Positions 34,776 through 42,910 of a stretch of 58,038 nucleotides of DNA are shown here, piece after piece (within the stretch, counting starts at the first letter, position 1; each line of letters opens with the position of its first letter). The DNA comes from Anaerolineaceae bacterium UBA6133 (GTDB lineage Bacteria; Chloroflexota; Anaerolineae; Anaerolineales; Anaerolineaceae), in NCBI GenBank assembly GCA_002435825.1, contig DIVL01000027.1, positions 1 to 58,038 of the forward strand, read 5' to 3'. The notes below the pieces were generated by a model. The model had not been told where the DNA came from. It did no database searches and saw only the letters and a list, made by a program, of their open reading frames with translations. A program made the position numbers and the translations under genes.

Positions 34776-37700
34776 ATGAAAATAACGAAAAGTCAGTCTT
34801 GGATGCAGTTATTGATCAGCGGAGCGTTGATATTCATGTTTACGCTCAGTCCGTTTGGTTCTATCCCAGTTTACGCCCTGGATATCCCTAGCCCACTCAG
34901 CCCAACCAATGGAAGCACAACCTCGCCTGACTTGACGGACTACGCACCTTTAGCCATCCCGGAATTTAAATGGACCGCAGTGGATGGGGCAACCAGCTAC
35001 CGCTTACAAGTCAGTGGTGATATCGGTTTCACGACAACTGCGGTGAATATCACAACGCCTAACACAAGCTATACCCCAACCAATGCAACTGTCTTCCCTG
35101 ATGGAATCTGGTATTGGCGCGTGAGAGTAGAAGCTCCTGCCCCGATTGGCGAATACAGCAGCGTCTGGAGTTTTAACAAGGTATGGGCTACCGAGACTAA
35201 TAGACCCATTTTGAATGAGCCTGCAGATGGCGTCATGGTTGATTTCTACGACAGCCCATTGTTTTCGTGGGGGACGGTGATGGGGGCCGCTAAATATAAA
35301 CTGCAAATTTATTCCAGTCCAGGTGGCTGGGCTACCCTTGACTACAACGCGACAACTTTGGCAACTACCCATCAACCTAATGCAAAATTGGCTAATGGCA
35401 CCTATTATTGGCGGGTAGTACCAGTCGATGGCGGCAGCCATGAAGGCACTCCCAGCGAGGAGCGGTCATTTGTCAGCGCTTACAATCCTGTTGAATTGGC
35501 ATTGATAGAACCAGAGAATAATGACGAACCCACATTTACTCCAACACTCAGATGGACTGCTGTTCGCGGCGCACAATACTATCGGCTGCAGTATTCCACC
35601 GATCCAAGTTTTAGCGCAAACGTGACCCAAATTGATACCCGCAATTCCTCATATACCCCAACCACCACCTTGCCCAATGATGTCAATTACTATTGGCGTG
35701 TGAGAGTTCATTCCGGCGATTCGATTTCAGACTGGACTCCTTCCCGAACTTTTATTAAGAGATGGTATATCAAACCGATACTGTTGACGCCGACAAATAA
35801 TTTTCAGCATCAACGCTTCCCAGTTTTCAGCTGGACACCGGTACCTGGAGCGAGCTACTATAAGGTGGAAATCAGCTTGTACCCCGGCTTTAGCCCAATC
35901 TACGATAGCGGTAACACAGCCAACACGTTTTTCAGTCCGAATAAATACAATGGCGCGCCTAATACTTATTACTGGCGGGTGACACCCTATGACGGCAATG
36001 CGAGGGCTGGCCTTCCCAGCAACACTTCTTCTTACAGAAGCTACAACGATTCAGTAGCTCCAAGCCAGGTCTATCCTTTGTTCTACTACCTACCGAACTC
36101 GCCTATGATCCCGCATGAGGACCGGACGGTAGCGCTGCCAGTTTTCATTTGGAATCGTGTCTCCGTCCCCAGCGGGTTGCCCGACCAGGGCAATATTTAT
36201 GCGGAAGCTTACCGACTGCAAGTTTCCACTGATCCGACTTTTGCCTCGATTGTATGGACTGTGGATACTGAAAACACAACTGCAACGCCCACATCTGACA
36301 ATCCCTTCACTCCACTTGCTGAAACTGAATACTTTTGGCGAGTACGACCCCTGATTGGTGGAAGCGAGAGCGGCGAATGGAGCCAGATTTGGAAAGCCAG
36401 GTTTGACCTCTCGATGGGTTTGACCCCCGAATCAGACCCTCTGCTGATCCGACCCAGCGATGGGTTTGAATTCGCCGAGTCAACGCCTTTATTAGAATGG
36501 TTCCCAATCAGCGGAGCAACTACTTATGATGTGCAAATAAGCGATGATGAGCAATTAAGCGATGATGGCAGCTTTGCCACTATCCTGGATGGTGCATCTG
36601 TCACTTATCCCGCTTATGCACCCAAGATCAACCTAGCACAGCGCAGCCTGGGCGATGTGGACTTTGGGATCTACTATTGGAGGGTGCTCGGCCTTCCTGA
36701 TGGCGTTTGGAGTGAGACGCGTCGTTTCCAGATCGCAGCACAAAGTCAGTGGCAATTTTCACGAACGCTAGGTGACTTAGCTAACCGGTTGCAGATCGGC
36801 TCTGATCCTTCTGGAGATCCTGAAAATCTGGATTACGACGTAAGCAATTTGCAGGTTGCTCAGGCCAGCGACGGTTGGTATTTAGGATTCGCTACACCTG
36901 TTGCTCCAACCAGTAATGTCACCTATGCGCTTTATCTTGATATTGATCACAAAGTGGATTCCGGTGGAACCTCTGACCCACAAGGGTATTCGATCAGCAC
37001 TATTTCAGGTTACCAACCTGAATACATTGTCTATGTATTTCAGAATGCCGGCTCATTTTCTGCTGAACAAGTTCACCTTTATCGTTGGACGGGCGTCGAA
37101 TGGGACACCGTGAGTATTCTCAGCGATATTGGCGGAGAACTCTACCAGGAAAGTGGCTATGTTGAACTAAAGATCCCCAACACAGCGATTGGTTATCAAG
37201 ACTCAACAGGCAGCTATGCAGTGTCTTTGATAAGCCTGGACGCAGTCATCACGGATCCAGATGAGAGTTATCCAAGAGACAGCGTTCCCTCTGATCCAAC
37301 TGTAACAACCGATGGCTCAATCAGCCGATTTGCGAATGTAACAGAAAGAATGAACCAGGTGATGCCACCGAATGATGCTGGTGTAGACCCCAGCACCTAC
37401 CCTTCTGTTCAACCATTCTTCTGGGATTGGCCCGTACTTTCGCCCTGGTCTGGGGCTATCATAACAGCTTACCTTGACCCACTCTTCACCACGGTGGTTG
37501 AGTCGTTCAACTTATCTTGCAGTACAATTCCCACTCCAATTACAAATTATGCCCAGACAGCCCATGCATGGAATGATGATTTTTTGGGAGATAATACCTA
37601 CTACTGGCGAGTTCGACCTTGCTATTGGAATGGAAGTGAAAGAATTAATTATTATGGAGCCTGGAGTCAGGGTTGGCGCTTCGAACGAGAAGGATTTGTT

Positions 37701-38633
37701 CCAAAAAGCCTGACCACCTCAGTTACATTTGCTACACCTACCTTTTCATGGGATATGGTGGAAGGGGCAGAGTCCTATGATCTGCAAGTGGATGATGACC
37801 CCAGTTTTGGTTCTACGGCGATCAATATCAATACACGGCAAAATTCTTATACTCCTACGAGTACACTTTCAAATGGACAGTACTATTGGCGTGTCCGTGT
37901 GCACCGTTATGGTAGTGTGACTAACGATTGGTCGCCTATTGACTGCCCGCCTACTGATAATAACTGTGAACCTAACCCACCGTTTACTCTCACATTGCCA
38001 ACCCCTCGCGAGTTAACTCCTACTTCAGGGAGTATTGTTGACCGAGCTCCTACGATGTGTTGGGAGCCGCTAATAGAATTTGCAGAAGTTGGTGAGCCAA
38101 TCCAATCAGTTCCTGTGTTGGCAGCCTGGAAATACCGCGTTCAAGTGAGCAAGGACCCCAATTTCTCTGCAATCTTCGATACTGTCGATACAGAACAAAG
38201 TTGTTGGACACCCAAAAAGGGTTACGATGATGGTGATTATTACTGGCGGGTAGCCATGATCGATGGAAATACAAAGCTAGGAAATTACTGTGCACCTCAA
38301 ACTTTCACAAAGCAGTATCCGATTACCACGCTGATCAGCCCTCTCAGCGGCTCAGTTATCGCTGAAACCCCAACATTTATCTGGCTGCCAGTGGATGGTG
38401 CTGCGAAGTATAAGCTTGAGGTCTCTCAATATCCTACATTTTCACCAACCTACGAGTCTGTTACAACATCCAACACGCGTTACACCCCGACTAAAACCTA
38501 CACAACCGAAAAGACTTATTACTGGCGTGTAGCAATTATCGATAATGATGGAAAAATTGGTCCCTTTGTTGGTGCAATAATCATCGTGGACCCAAATCCA
38601 TACCGAATTTTCCTACCTTCAATCCTTAGGTAA
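34776..38633 (+). CDS. Giant secreted protein with about ten fibronectin-III-like modules
   Basis: The 1,285-aa product begins with a signal peptide (MKITKSQSWMQLLISGALIF, cleavage near VYALD). It then has about ten 90-100-residue beta-sandwich modules, each with a F-W-x-V-x-GA-x-x-Y-x-L-Q-V start, a Y-x-P-T segment and a YYWRV end. Six lie before and four after a distinct central domain (about residues 665-860, from QWQFSRTLGDLANRLQIG) that resembles a carbohydrate-binding or DOMON-like sandwich. The last residues are YRIFLPSILR. There is no membrane anchor. A role in adhesion or polysaccharide binding is inferred. It is the only gene of the second tRNA-bounded cassette. ATG 34776 follows GGGAGAA. 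Confidence 0.8.
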   Translation: MKITKSQSWMQLLISGALIFMFTLSPFGSIPVYALDIPSPLSPTNGSTTSPDLTDYAPLAIPEFKWTAVDGATSYRLQVSGDIGFTTTAVNITTPNTSYTPTNATVFPDGIWYWRVRVEAPAPIGEYSSVWSFNKVWATETNRPILNEPADGVMVDFYDSPLFSWGTVMGAAKYKLQIYSSPGGWATLDYNATTLATTHQPNAKLANGTYYWRVVPVDGGSHEGTPSEERSFVSAYNPVELALIEPENNDEPTFTPTLRWTAVRGAQYYRLQYSTDPSFSANVTQIDTRNSSYTPTTTLPNDVNYYWRVRVHSGDSISDWTPSRTFIKRWYIKPILLTPTNNFQHQRFPVFSWTPVPGASYYKVEISLYPGFSPIYDSGNTANTFFSPNKYNGAPNTYYWRVTPYDGNARAGLPSNTSSYRSYNDSVAPSQVYPLFYYLPNSPMIPHEDRTVALPVFIWNRVSVPSGLPDQGNIYAEAYRLQVSTDPTFASIVWTVDTENTTATPTSDNPFTPLAETEYFWRVRPLIGGSESGEWSQIWKARFDLSMGLTPESDPLLIRPSDGFEFAESTPLLEWFPISGATTYDVQISDDEQLSDDGSFATILDGASVTYPAYAPKINLAQRSLGDVDFGIYYWRVLGLPDGVWSETRRFQIAAQSQWQFSRTLGDLANRLQIGSDPSGDPENLDYDVSNLQVAQASDGWYLGFATPVAPTSNVTYALYLDIDHKVDSGGTSDPQGYSISTISGYQPEYIVYVFQNAGSFSAEQVHLYRWTGVEWDTVSILSDIGGELYQESGYVELKIPNTAIGYQDSTGSYAVSLISLDAVITDPDESYPRDSVPSDPTVTTDGSISRFANVTERMNQVMPPNDAGVDPSTYPSVQPFFWDWPVLSPWSGAIITAYLDPLFTTVVESFNLSCSTIPTPITNYAQTAHAWNDDFLGDNTYYWRVRPCYWNGSERINYYGAWSQGWRFEREGFVPKSLTTSVTFATPTFSWDMVEGAESYDLQVDDDPSFGSTAININTRQNSYTPTSTLSNGQYYWRVRVHRYGSVTNDWSPIDCPPTDNNCEPNPPFTLTLPTPRELTPTSGSIVDRAPTMCWEPLIEFAEVGEPIQSVPVLAAWKYRVQVSKDPNFSAIFDTVDTEQSCWTPKKGYDDGDYYWRVAMIDGNTKLGNYCAPQTFTKQYPITTLISPLSGSVIAETPTFIWLPVDGAAKYKLEVSQYPTFSPTYESVTTSNTRYTPTKTYTTEKTYYWRVAIIDNDGKIGPFVGAIIIVDPNPYRIFLPSILR

Positions 38634-38683
38634 AAGGGCTAGGTTTGATTCGGATATATTTCCAATCTACTTAACAAAATCCC

Positions 38684-38718
38684 AAGCCCCATCGTGAAGG
38701 TGGGGCTATTGATTTTTT
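38684..38718 (+). terminator. Intrinsic terminator of the giant surface protein gene
   Basis: AAGCCCCA / TGGGGCT forms a strong stem (38684-38707), followed by ATTGATTTTTTG. Confidence 0.85.
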
Positions 38719-38874
38719 GTTAAGTGAATGCACAACAGAGCAAAATTTTCAATTTCTGGCCTACGCAAAAAAATATGGGGGTGCTTACAGTGATGACAAT
38801 AAATTTCAGAACCAATTTTCAATTAGACAATCCGTTGTTGAAAGAGTCAAGAAACATACATTTATATGATGGTA

Positions 38875-38934
38875 TGAGCCTGGAAGGATTCGCCTGTGCT
38901 GGGTTTCCTCCCCAGTAAACCTTCAACCAAGCGG
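38875..38934 (-). repeat. 3' tRNA fragment carrying the same 25-nt T-loop hairpin
   Basis: From 38883 to 38934 this copy is identical to 34525-34576, including the whole insert (38893-38917). It ends within the anticodon stem. Only the acceptor 3' strand differs (CAGGCTC in the RNA sense). Breakpoints in the anticodon region are typical for site-specific integration into tRNA genes. The 145 bp to the next gene hold nothing further that I can support. Confidence 0.8.
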
Positions 38935-39079
38935 ATGAAGGCTTTATTTCAACTTGGCTATAAAATCAATCTATTCATTTATAATGCAGGCGTTACCGGC
39001 ATGGGCGGGATTTGGCAGACAAAACCACCAGACGCCTAATCCGCCTCTTGGGGTCGCCTTGGACTGGAATTATTTAGCT

Positions 39080-39886
39080 TCACCGATTTGCGATTTCATT
39101 ATCAATCAAGGGGAGTATTAACCTTGGCGAAACAGCCACCGTAGACCCGGATGGCACGCGTAAGTTTGGTGTCTCGCGATAAGGAACCGATGTAATGGCG
39201 CGTTGCGTGATGATGCCAATTACTTCTCCATCAGAGTTAACAACAGGTCCACCACTTGCACCCAGCTGAAGTTGATTGTCTACATAAAACACTTGACCCT
39301 CCAACTTCAATTTGCCATCCGTTAGAATTATGTTACTTTCATATCCAATCATGCCTGACTTGACCATCAACAGGTGCCGAGCATTTTGGACCCTCGGTAA
39401 CACAAATTGCACTTCAAGTAGTTTTTTATCAAGAGATTGATCGAAGGATAGCGGCAATTCCATATCATCTGGGAAACCTGCCATAAGCACTTCAAGTCCC
39501 ACCTTGATTGGGTTTCTATTCAAACGGAGAAAAGGCACATCGTTCTGTGGTGAAATAGGGCGTAGTAAAGCAAGATCAACAGTGATTGGATTCTTCATCA
39601 GCGGGTTTTGAATGTCAATTCCACATCGCACGGTGTAGTATTGATTGAACTTGCCCGCCTTTGTTCTTGCTAAGATGATAACGGTTGGATCCCTGACGTC
39701 CTCTGGTCTAACCGGGATACGCCCTGTGACAACATGAGCGGCGGTCAATAAGTCACCAGTAGCATTGATGGCAACACCTGATCCAATACCTATACTGTTT
39801 TCAAGATTCAATGGTTCTTGTCCAAAGAAAGAATTAACTAAGTAAGTTGTTTTTTCAAGGGCATCGGATAATTCAATTTTGTTCAT
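39080..39886 (-). CDS. Trypsin-like serine protease (island cassette 3)
   Basis: The 268-aa protein has the catalytic triad of the trypsin fold: His in DLLTAAHVVTG, Asp in VDLALLRPIS and Ser in LGASGGPVVNSDGEVIG. No PDZ domain, membrane segment or signal peptide is evident, so it appears cytoplasmic, unlike HtrA/DegP. Intracellular trypsin-like domains of this kind often occur in defence or stress modules where an effector is cut. The substrate is unknown here. The adjacent 245-bp AT-rich stretch upstream contains no gene that I can support. Confidence 0.85.
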   Translation of the reverse strand: MNKIELSDALEKTTYLVNSFFGQEPLNLENSIGIGSGVAINATGDLLTAAHVVTGRIPVRPEDVRDPTVIILARTKAGKFNQYYTVRCGIDIQNPLMKNPITVDLALLRPISPQNDVPFLRLNRNPIKVGLEVLMAGFPDDMELPLSFDQSLDKKLLEVQFVLPRVQNARHLLMVKSGMIGYESNIILTDGKLKLEGQVFYVDNQLQLGASGGPVVNSDGEVIGIITQRAITSVPYRETPNLRVPSGSTVAVSPRLILPLIDNEIANR

Positions 39887-40133
39887 AGTATCGTGTATTC
39901 CTGATTACGCAACTCAACTAGTAGATATACTGCAAATAATTTGTATAACAAGAATATTTAGTCCGATATACGGTTCCATATAATGTTAGACCATAGTTCT
40001 AATTTTAGCAATTTTCTAATTTACAAACTCAAATTAATATTAATACCTTTAAGCTTCTGATAAGGTGGCTTATCGAAACCGAGTGTGTTCTATGGAGAGA
40101 CGCTAGAACAAAGAAACTATTTGTTTCTATGTT

Positions 40134-40322
40134 TTAATGTGATCTTTTTCTCCTTCTTTGAGGCAGAGCGCTGGCAATAAGCATTAATATAGCCAATGGG
40201 CCAAACAACTGTCCAAAGAAATCATATACCATTCCTATCATATCTGGGGCAATAAGATATAGGATAAGACCAATTACACCTAGCATAAAAAGATTCCTAA
40301 GGAAATTTTTTAGAAATTCCAC
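40134..40322 (-). CDS. Small membrane protein, 62 aa
   Basis: Two hydrophobic helices (LFMLGVIGLILYLIA and FGPLAILMLIASALP) are followed by a basic tail RRRKR. The start is a GTG with GAGG 5-8 nt upstream. I recognise no family. It lies in the third tRNA-bounded cassette near a serine protease and another small membrane protein. The basic tail suggests a cytoplasmic C-terminus. Confidence 0.55.
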   Translation of the reverse strand: MEFLKNFLRNLFMLGVIGLILYLIAPDMIGMVYDFFGQLFGPLAILMLIASALPQRRRKRSH

Positions 40323-40397
40323 AACTCACCTCATCAATAATCTAATTTTCAATTTATCGAAAAACAATAATTTACGGACCACTCTGTAGCTTTTCTA

Positions 40398-40601
40398 TTA
40401 TGGGGTATTTATGAATAAGGGGATTTCACCAAAATCGAGACCTTTCATCTCAATTCCGGAGAATAAATTGTTGGAAGAAAACAAACCAAACATTCTTCCT
40501 GTAAGGTAATATGGGATAAGGTCAATTGCAAGATTGATTAGAAGAATGAGAAAAATTAGGAAAAGTAATACATTTGTAGTTCGCAATTGCTTTTCAGACA
40601 T
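40398..40601 (-). CDS. Small membrane protein, 67 aa
   Basis: A single strong hydrophobic segment (LLFLIFLILLINLAIDLIPYYL) follows a short polar N-terminus. The C-terminal 30 residues are polar and probably outside the membrane. The ATG has an excellent GGAGGA ribosome-binding site, which supports a real gene. No family is recognised. It may be co-transcribed with the 62-aa gene 75 bp downstream. Confidence 0.6.
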   Translation of the reverse strand: MSEKQLRTTNVLLFLIFLILLINLAIDLIPYYLTGRMFGLFSSNNLFSGIEMKGLDFGEIPLFINTP

Positions 40602-40690
40602 GACCTGTTCCTCCCTGTATTGATGACAAATTGGATTAAACCATCCAGACCCTTTTGGGATGGTTTTGTCTAGAAGTTAAGTGTTATTTA

Positions 40691-40762
40691 TGGGCCCGGA
40701 AGGATTCGAACCTTCAACCAAGCGGTTATGAGCCGCCTGCTCCGCCATTGAGCTACAGGCCC
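40691..40762 (-). tRNA. tRNA with CAT anticodon (Ile2 or Met), intact
   Basis: This 72-nt gene has acceptor GGGCCTG / CGGGCCC with one G-U pair. The D-arm contains AGCTCAATGGCGGAGC, the anticodon stem GGCGG/CCGCT encloses CTCATAA, and the T-arm is GAAGG-TTCGAAT-CCTTC. CCA is not encoded. The GCAGGCGGCTCATAACCGCT segment resembles tRNA-Ile2, whose CAT anticodon needs lysidine modification, but elongator Met cannot be excluded. Its 3' end is repeated at 33063-33089, so it is the probable integration site of the island. Confidence 0.93.
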
Positions 40763-40904
40763 TTCAGGTGTTTGATTTTACCATAGCCTTCCACTCTGTT
40801 GACCTATAGAGTCAGATATTATTCCCAGTGGAAAAGCCAGTGCAGTCTGACCCCTGATCTCAAGTGATCTCTTTCACCTGAGAAAAGACTGATCCCTCCC
40901 CAGA

Positions 40905-41834
40905 CTACTGCTGTTCCAACTCTACCGCAAGAGCAGAAGCGATTTGCGCCCCGACCAGGGCATTGTTATAGACCAATTCGAGGTTGGCTTCCAGGCTTTT
41001 ACCTTCCGTTCTTTTAGTAATTTCGCTGAGCAAAAACGGCGTGATGTTCTTACCTGATACACCCTGCTCCTGCGCAGCCCGGACAGCTTGTTCGATGACA
41101 TGGTCGATAAATTCATGGTCCAGGGAAAATTCTTCGGGGATCGGGTTGGCGACCAACAGTCCACCTCGCATGTGAAGTTGCGCCTTTGCGATAATAATTT
41201 TCGCGATTTCTTCCGGCGAGTCTGCTCTCTCAACCAGTTTAATGTCACTCTTCGCCGTGAAAAACGCCGGCAGCACATCCGTTTTGTAGCCGATAACGGG
41301 AACGCCCTTGGTCTCCAGGTATTCCATCGTGCGGGGAAGATCGAGAATGGCTTTAGCACCGGCACAGATCACAACGACATCCGTCTGAGCGAGCTCTTCC
41401 AGGTCGGCAGAAACATCCATAGTCTCTTCATAACCCCGATGAACCCCGCCAATCCCACCGGTAACAAAAACCTTGATGCCAGCCAGATGAGCTGCATACA
41501 TGGTGGTGGCTACCGTGGTTGCTCCCAACTGCTTTCGAGCAATGATGCCGGGGAAATCACGCATAGATACTTTTGCCACGTTCTTGGAGCTGGCAAAAAC
41601 ATCTAATTCTGGGTCTGAAAGCCCAATTTTTATCTTGCCGTTCATGATGGCGACAGTAGCTGGCACGGCTCCAACGCTGCGGACGATGGACTCCACTTTC
41701 TTAGCCATCTGGAGGTTTTGTGGGTAGGGCATGCCATGCGAAATAATGGTTGATTCGAGCGCGACCACTGCCTTGCCTGTATCAAGCGCGGCTTTCACCT
41801 CAGGTTGGATATCTAAAAGCGTACTATTTTTCAT
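40905..41834 (-). CDS. psuG: Pseudouridine-5'-phosphate glycosidase PsuG
   Basis: PsuG splits pseudouridine 5'-phosphate into uracil and ribose 5-phosphate. The 309-aa protein carries family segments VALESTIISHGMPYPQN, GATTVATTMYAAHLAGI, FVTGGIGGVHRG, CAGAKAILDLPRTMEYLET and GYKTDVLPAFF. The C-terminal NITPFLLSEI also fits. It lies 17 bp after psuK, so the two steps of pseudouridine breakdown are together. Uracil from this reaction could feed salvage; a udk gene lies elsewhere in the window. Confidence 0.96.
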   Translation of the reverse strand: MKNSTLLDIQPEVKAALDTGKAVVALESTIISHGMPYPQNLQMAKKVESIVRSVGAVPATVAIMNGKIKIGLSDPELDVFASSKNVAKVSMRDFPGIIARKQLGATTVATTMYAAHLAGIKVFVTGGIGGVHRGYEETMDVSADLEELAQTDVVVICAGAKAILDLPRTMEYLETKGVPVIGYKTDVLPAFFTAKSDIKLVERADSPEEIAKIIIAKAQLHMRGGLLVANPIPEEFSLDHEFIDHVIEQAVRAAQEQGVSGKNITPFLLSEITKRTEGKSLEANLELVYNNALVGAQIASALAVELEQQ

Positions 41835-41851
41835 CCTGATCTCCTTGGGTT

Positions 41852-42850
41852 TTATTCATTTTTTGTGACTGAGGTTTGGGAGGGCGAACTAAACATGGAT
41901 ACTGCTCCACGATGTTGAACCACCTCACCAGCCAGATTATTACCAGATCTAAGCCAATTTTCCGGATCTTCATTGCGCAAGAATGACGCCAGAAAACCAG
42001 CATTGAAGGCATCCCCCGCGCCAGTGGTATCGACAGCCTGGACTTGACTTGCGGGAGCCTGACAACAGAGGTCATAGGAAACCCTTTGTCCATCGGCGAA
42101 TTGAAAACCCTCCTGAATGGACATCCAAGCACCCTTCGATCCGAGTTTGACGGCAACACATTTGGATAAAGAGGGGGCTTTTTCCAAGGCTGCTGAAGGA
42201 TCTTCTTCCCCTGTAAGAATGGCTAATTCACGAAGATTGGGCAACAAAATATCAGTGAGCCCGAGCATCCTGGCGCGAATTTCTCCTGGCACATCCCCTA
42301 TCAGCGGGGATGGGTCAAGAGCCACGAGATTACCCTCCGCGTGAACGCGTTCTGCGATAGAAAGAACGACCTCTGCCTGATCCGGATAGAGCAATTGGTA
42401 TCCGGAAGTGAGAAGAACCCGGGAGGATTTTATGCTTTTGAGAAGAGGCATATCGATTGAAAGAGCATTGGAAGATGCGCCGCGAAAAGAAAACATCGTG
42501 CGCTCTGAAGTTTGATCGATCATGGTGATCGTGAAGCCAGTGATCTCACCATATTGAATACCGGAAATGTCCACACCTGTAGCCTGCATGTGTTCAATAA
42601 TGAGGCTGCCATCAAGATCAAGCCCAATCGTCCCGAAAAATTTTGTTGGTGTTCCTAAATAGGCTAATGCGATTGCTGTATTAGCAGCTGAACCGCCAAC
42701 ATTCTTCGAGAAAGTAAAAATCATGGTATCTTCACCAGCTCCTGGCATGCGGTCGATCCAGTATTGATGGTCGATCAAGGCATCGCCAATGACCAGGATT
42801 TGATTGTTCCCATGGATGAGCTTATTTGAATTTTGAGAAATAATTTCCAT
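41852..42850 (-). CDS. psuK: PfkB-family pseudouridine kinase
   Basis: This 332-aa sugar/nucleoside kinase has the PfkB pattern: an N-terminal VIGDALIDHQYWIDRMPGAGED, the FSKNVGGSAANTAIALAYLG segment (PfkB signature 1), and DTTGAGDAFNAGFLASFL with the catalytic Asp (signature 2). Pairing with psuG identifies the likely substrate as pseudouridine; by sequence alone a ribokinase-like substrate would remain open. It starts 60 bp after glnS, possibly on the same transcript. The ATG has an AAGG ribosome-binding site. Confidence 0.9.
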   Translation of the reverse strand: MEIISQNSNKLIHGNNQILVIGDALIDHQYWIDRMPGAGEDTMIFTFSKNVGGSAANTAIALAYLGTPTKFFGTIGLDLDGSLIIEHMQATGVDISGIQYGEITGFTITMIDQTSERTMFSFRGASSNALSIDMPLLKSIKSSRVLLTSGYQLLYPDQAEVVLSIAERVHAEGNLVALDPSPLIGDVPGEIRARMLGLTDILLPNLRELAILTGEEDPSAALEKAPSLSKCVAVKLGSKGAWMSIQEGFQFADGQRVSYDLCCQAPASQVQAVDTTGAGDAFNAGFLASFLRNEDPENWLRSGNNLAGEVVQHRGAVSMFSSPSQTSVTKNE

Positions 42851-42910
42851 TTAGCCAACCTTTTACTACCAGCTAAGGGCTGACAAAATAACAGGTCTGC
42901 CTGTTGCCGC

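Noticed and set aside
34776..38633. CRISPR or DNA tandem repeats in the giant gene
   Set aside because: The repetition is at protein level, with diverged codons and 90-100-residue modules; there is no regular short repeat-spacer pattern.
32850..40900. Integrase or transposase for the tRNA-bounded island
   Set aside because: All plausible genes in the island were examined and none shows tyrosine-recombinase, serine-recombinase or DDE motifs.
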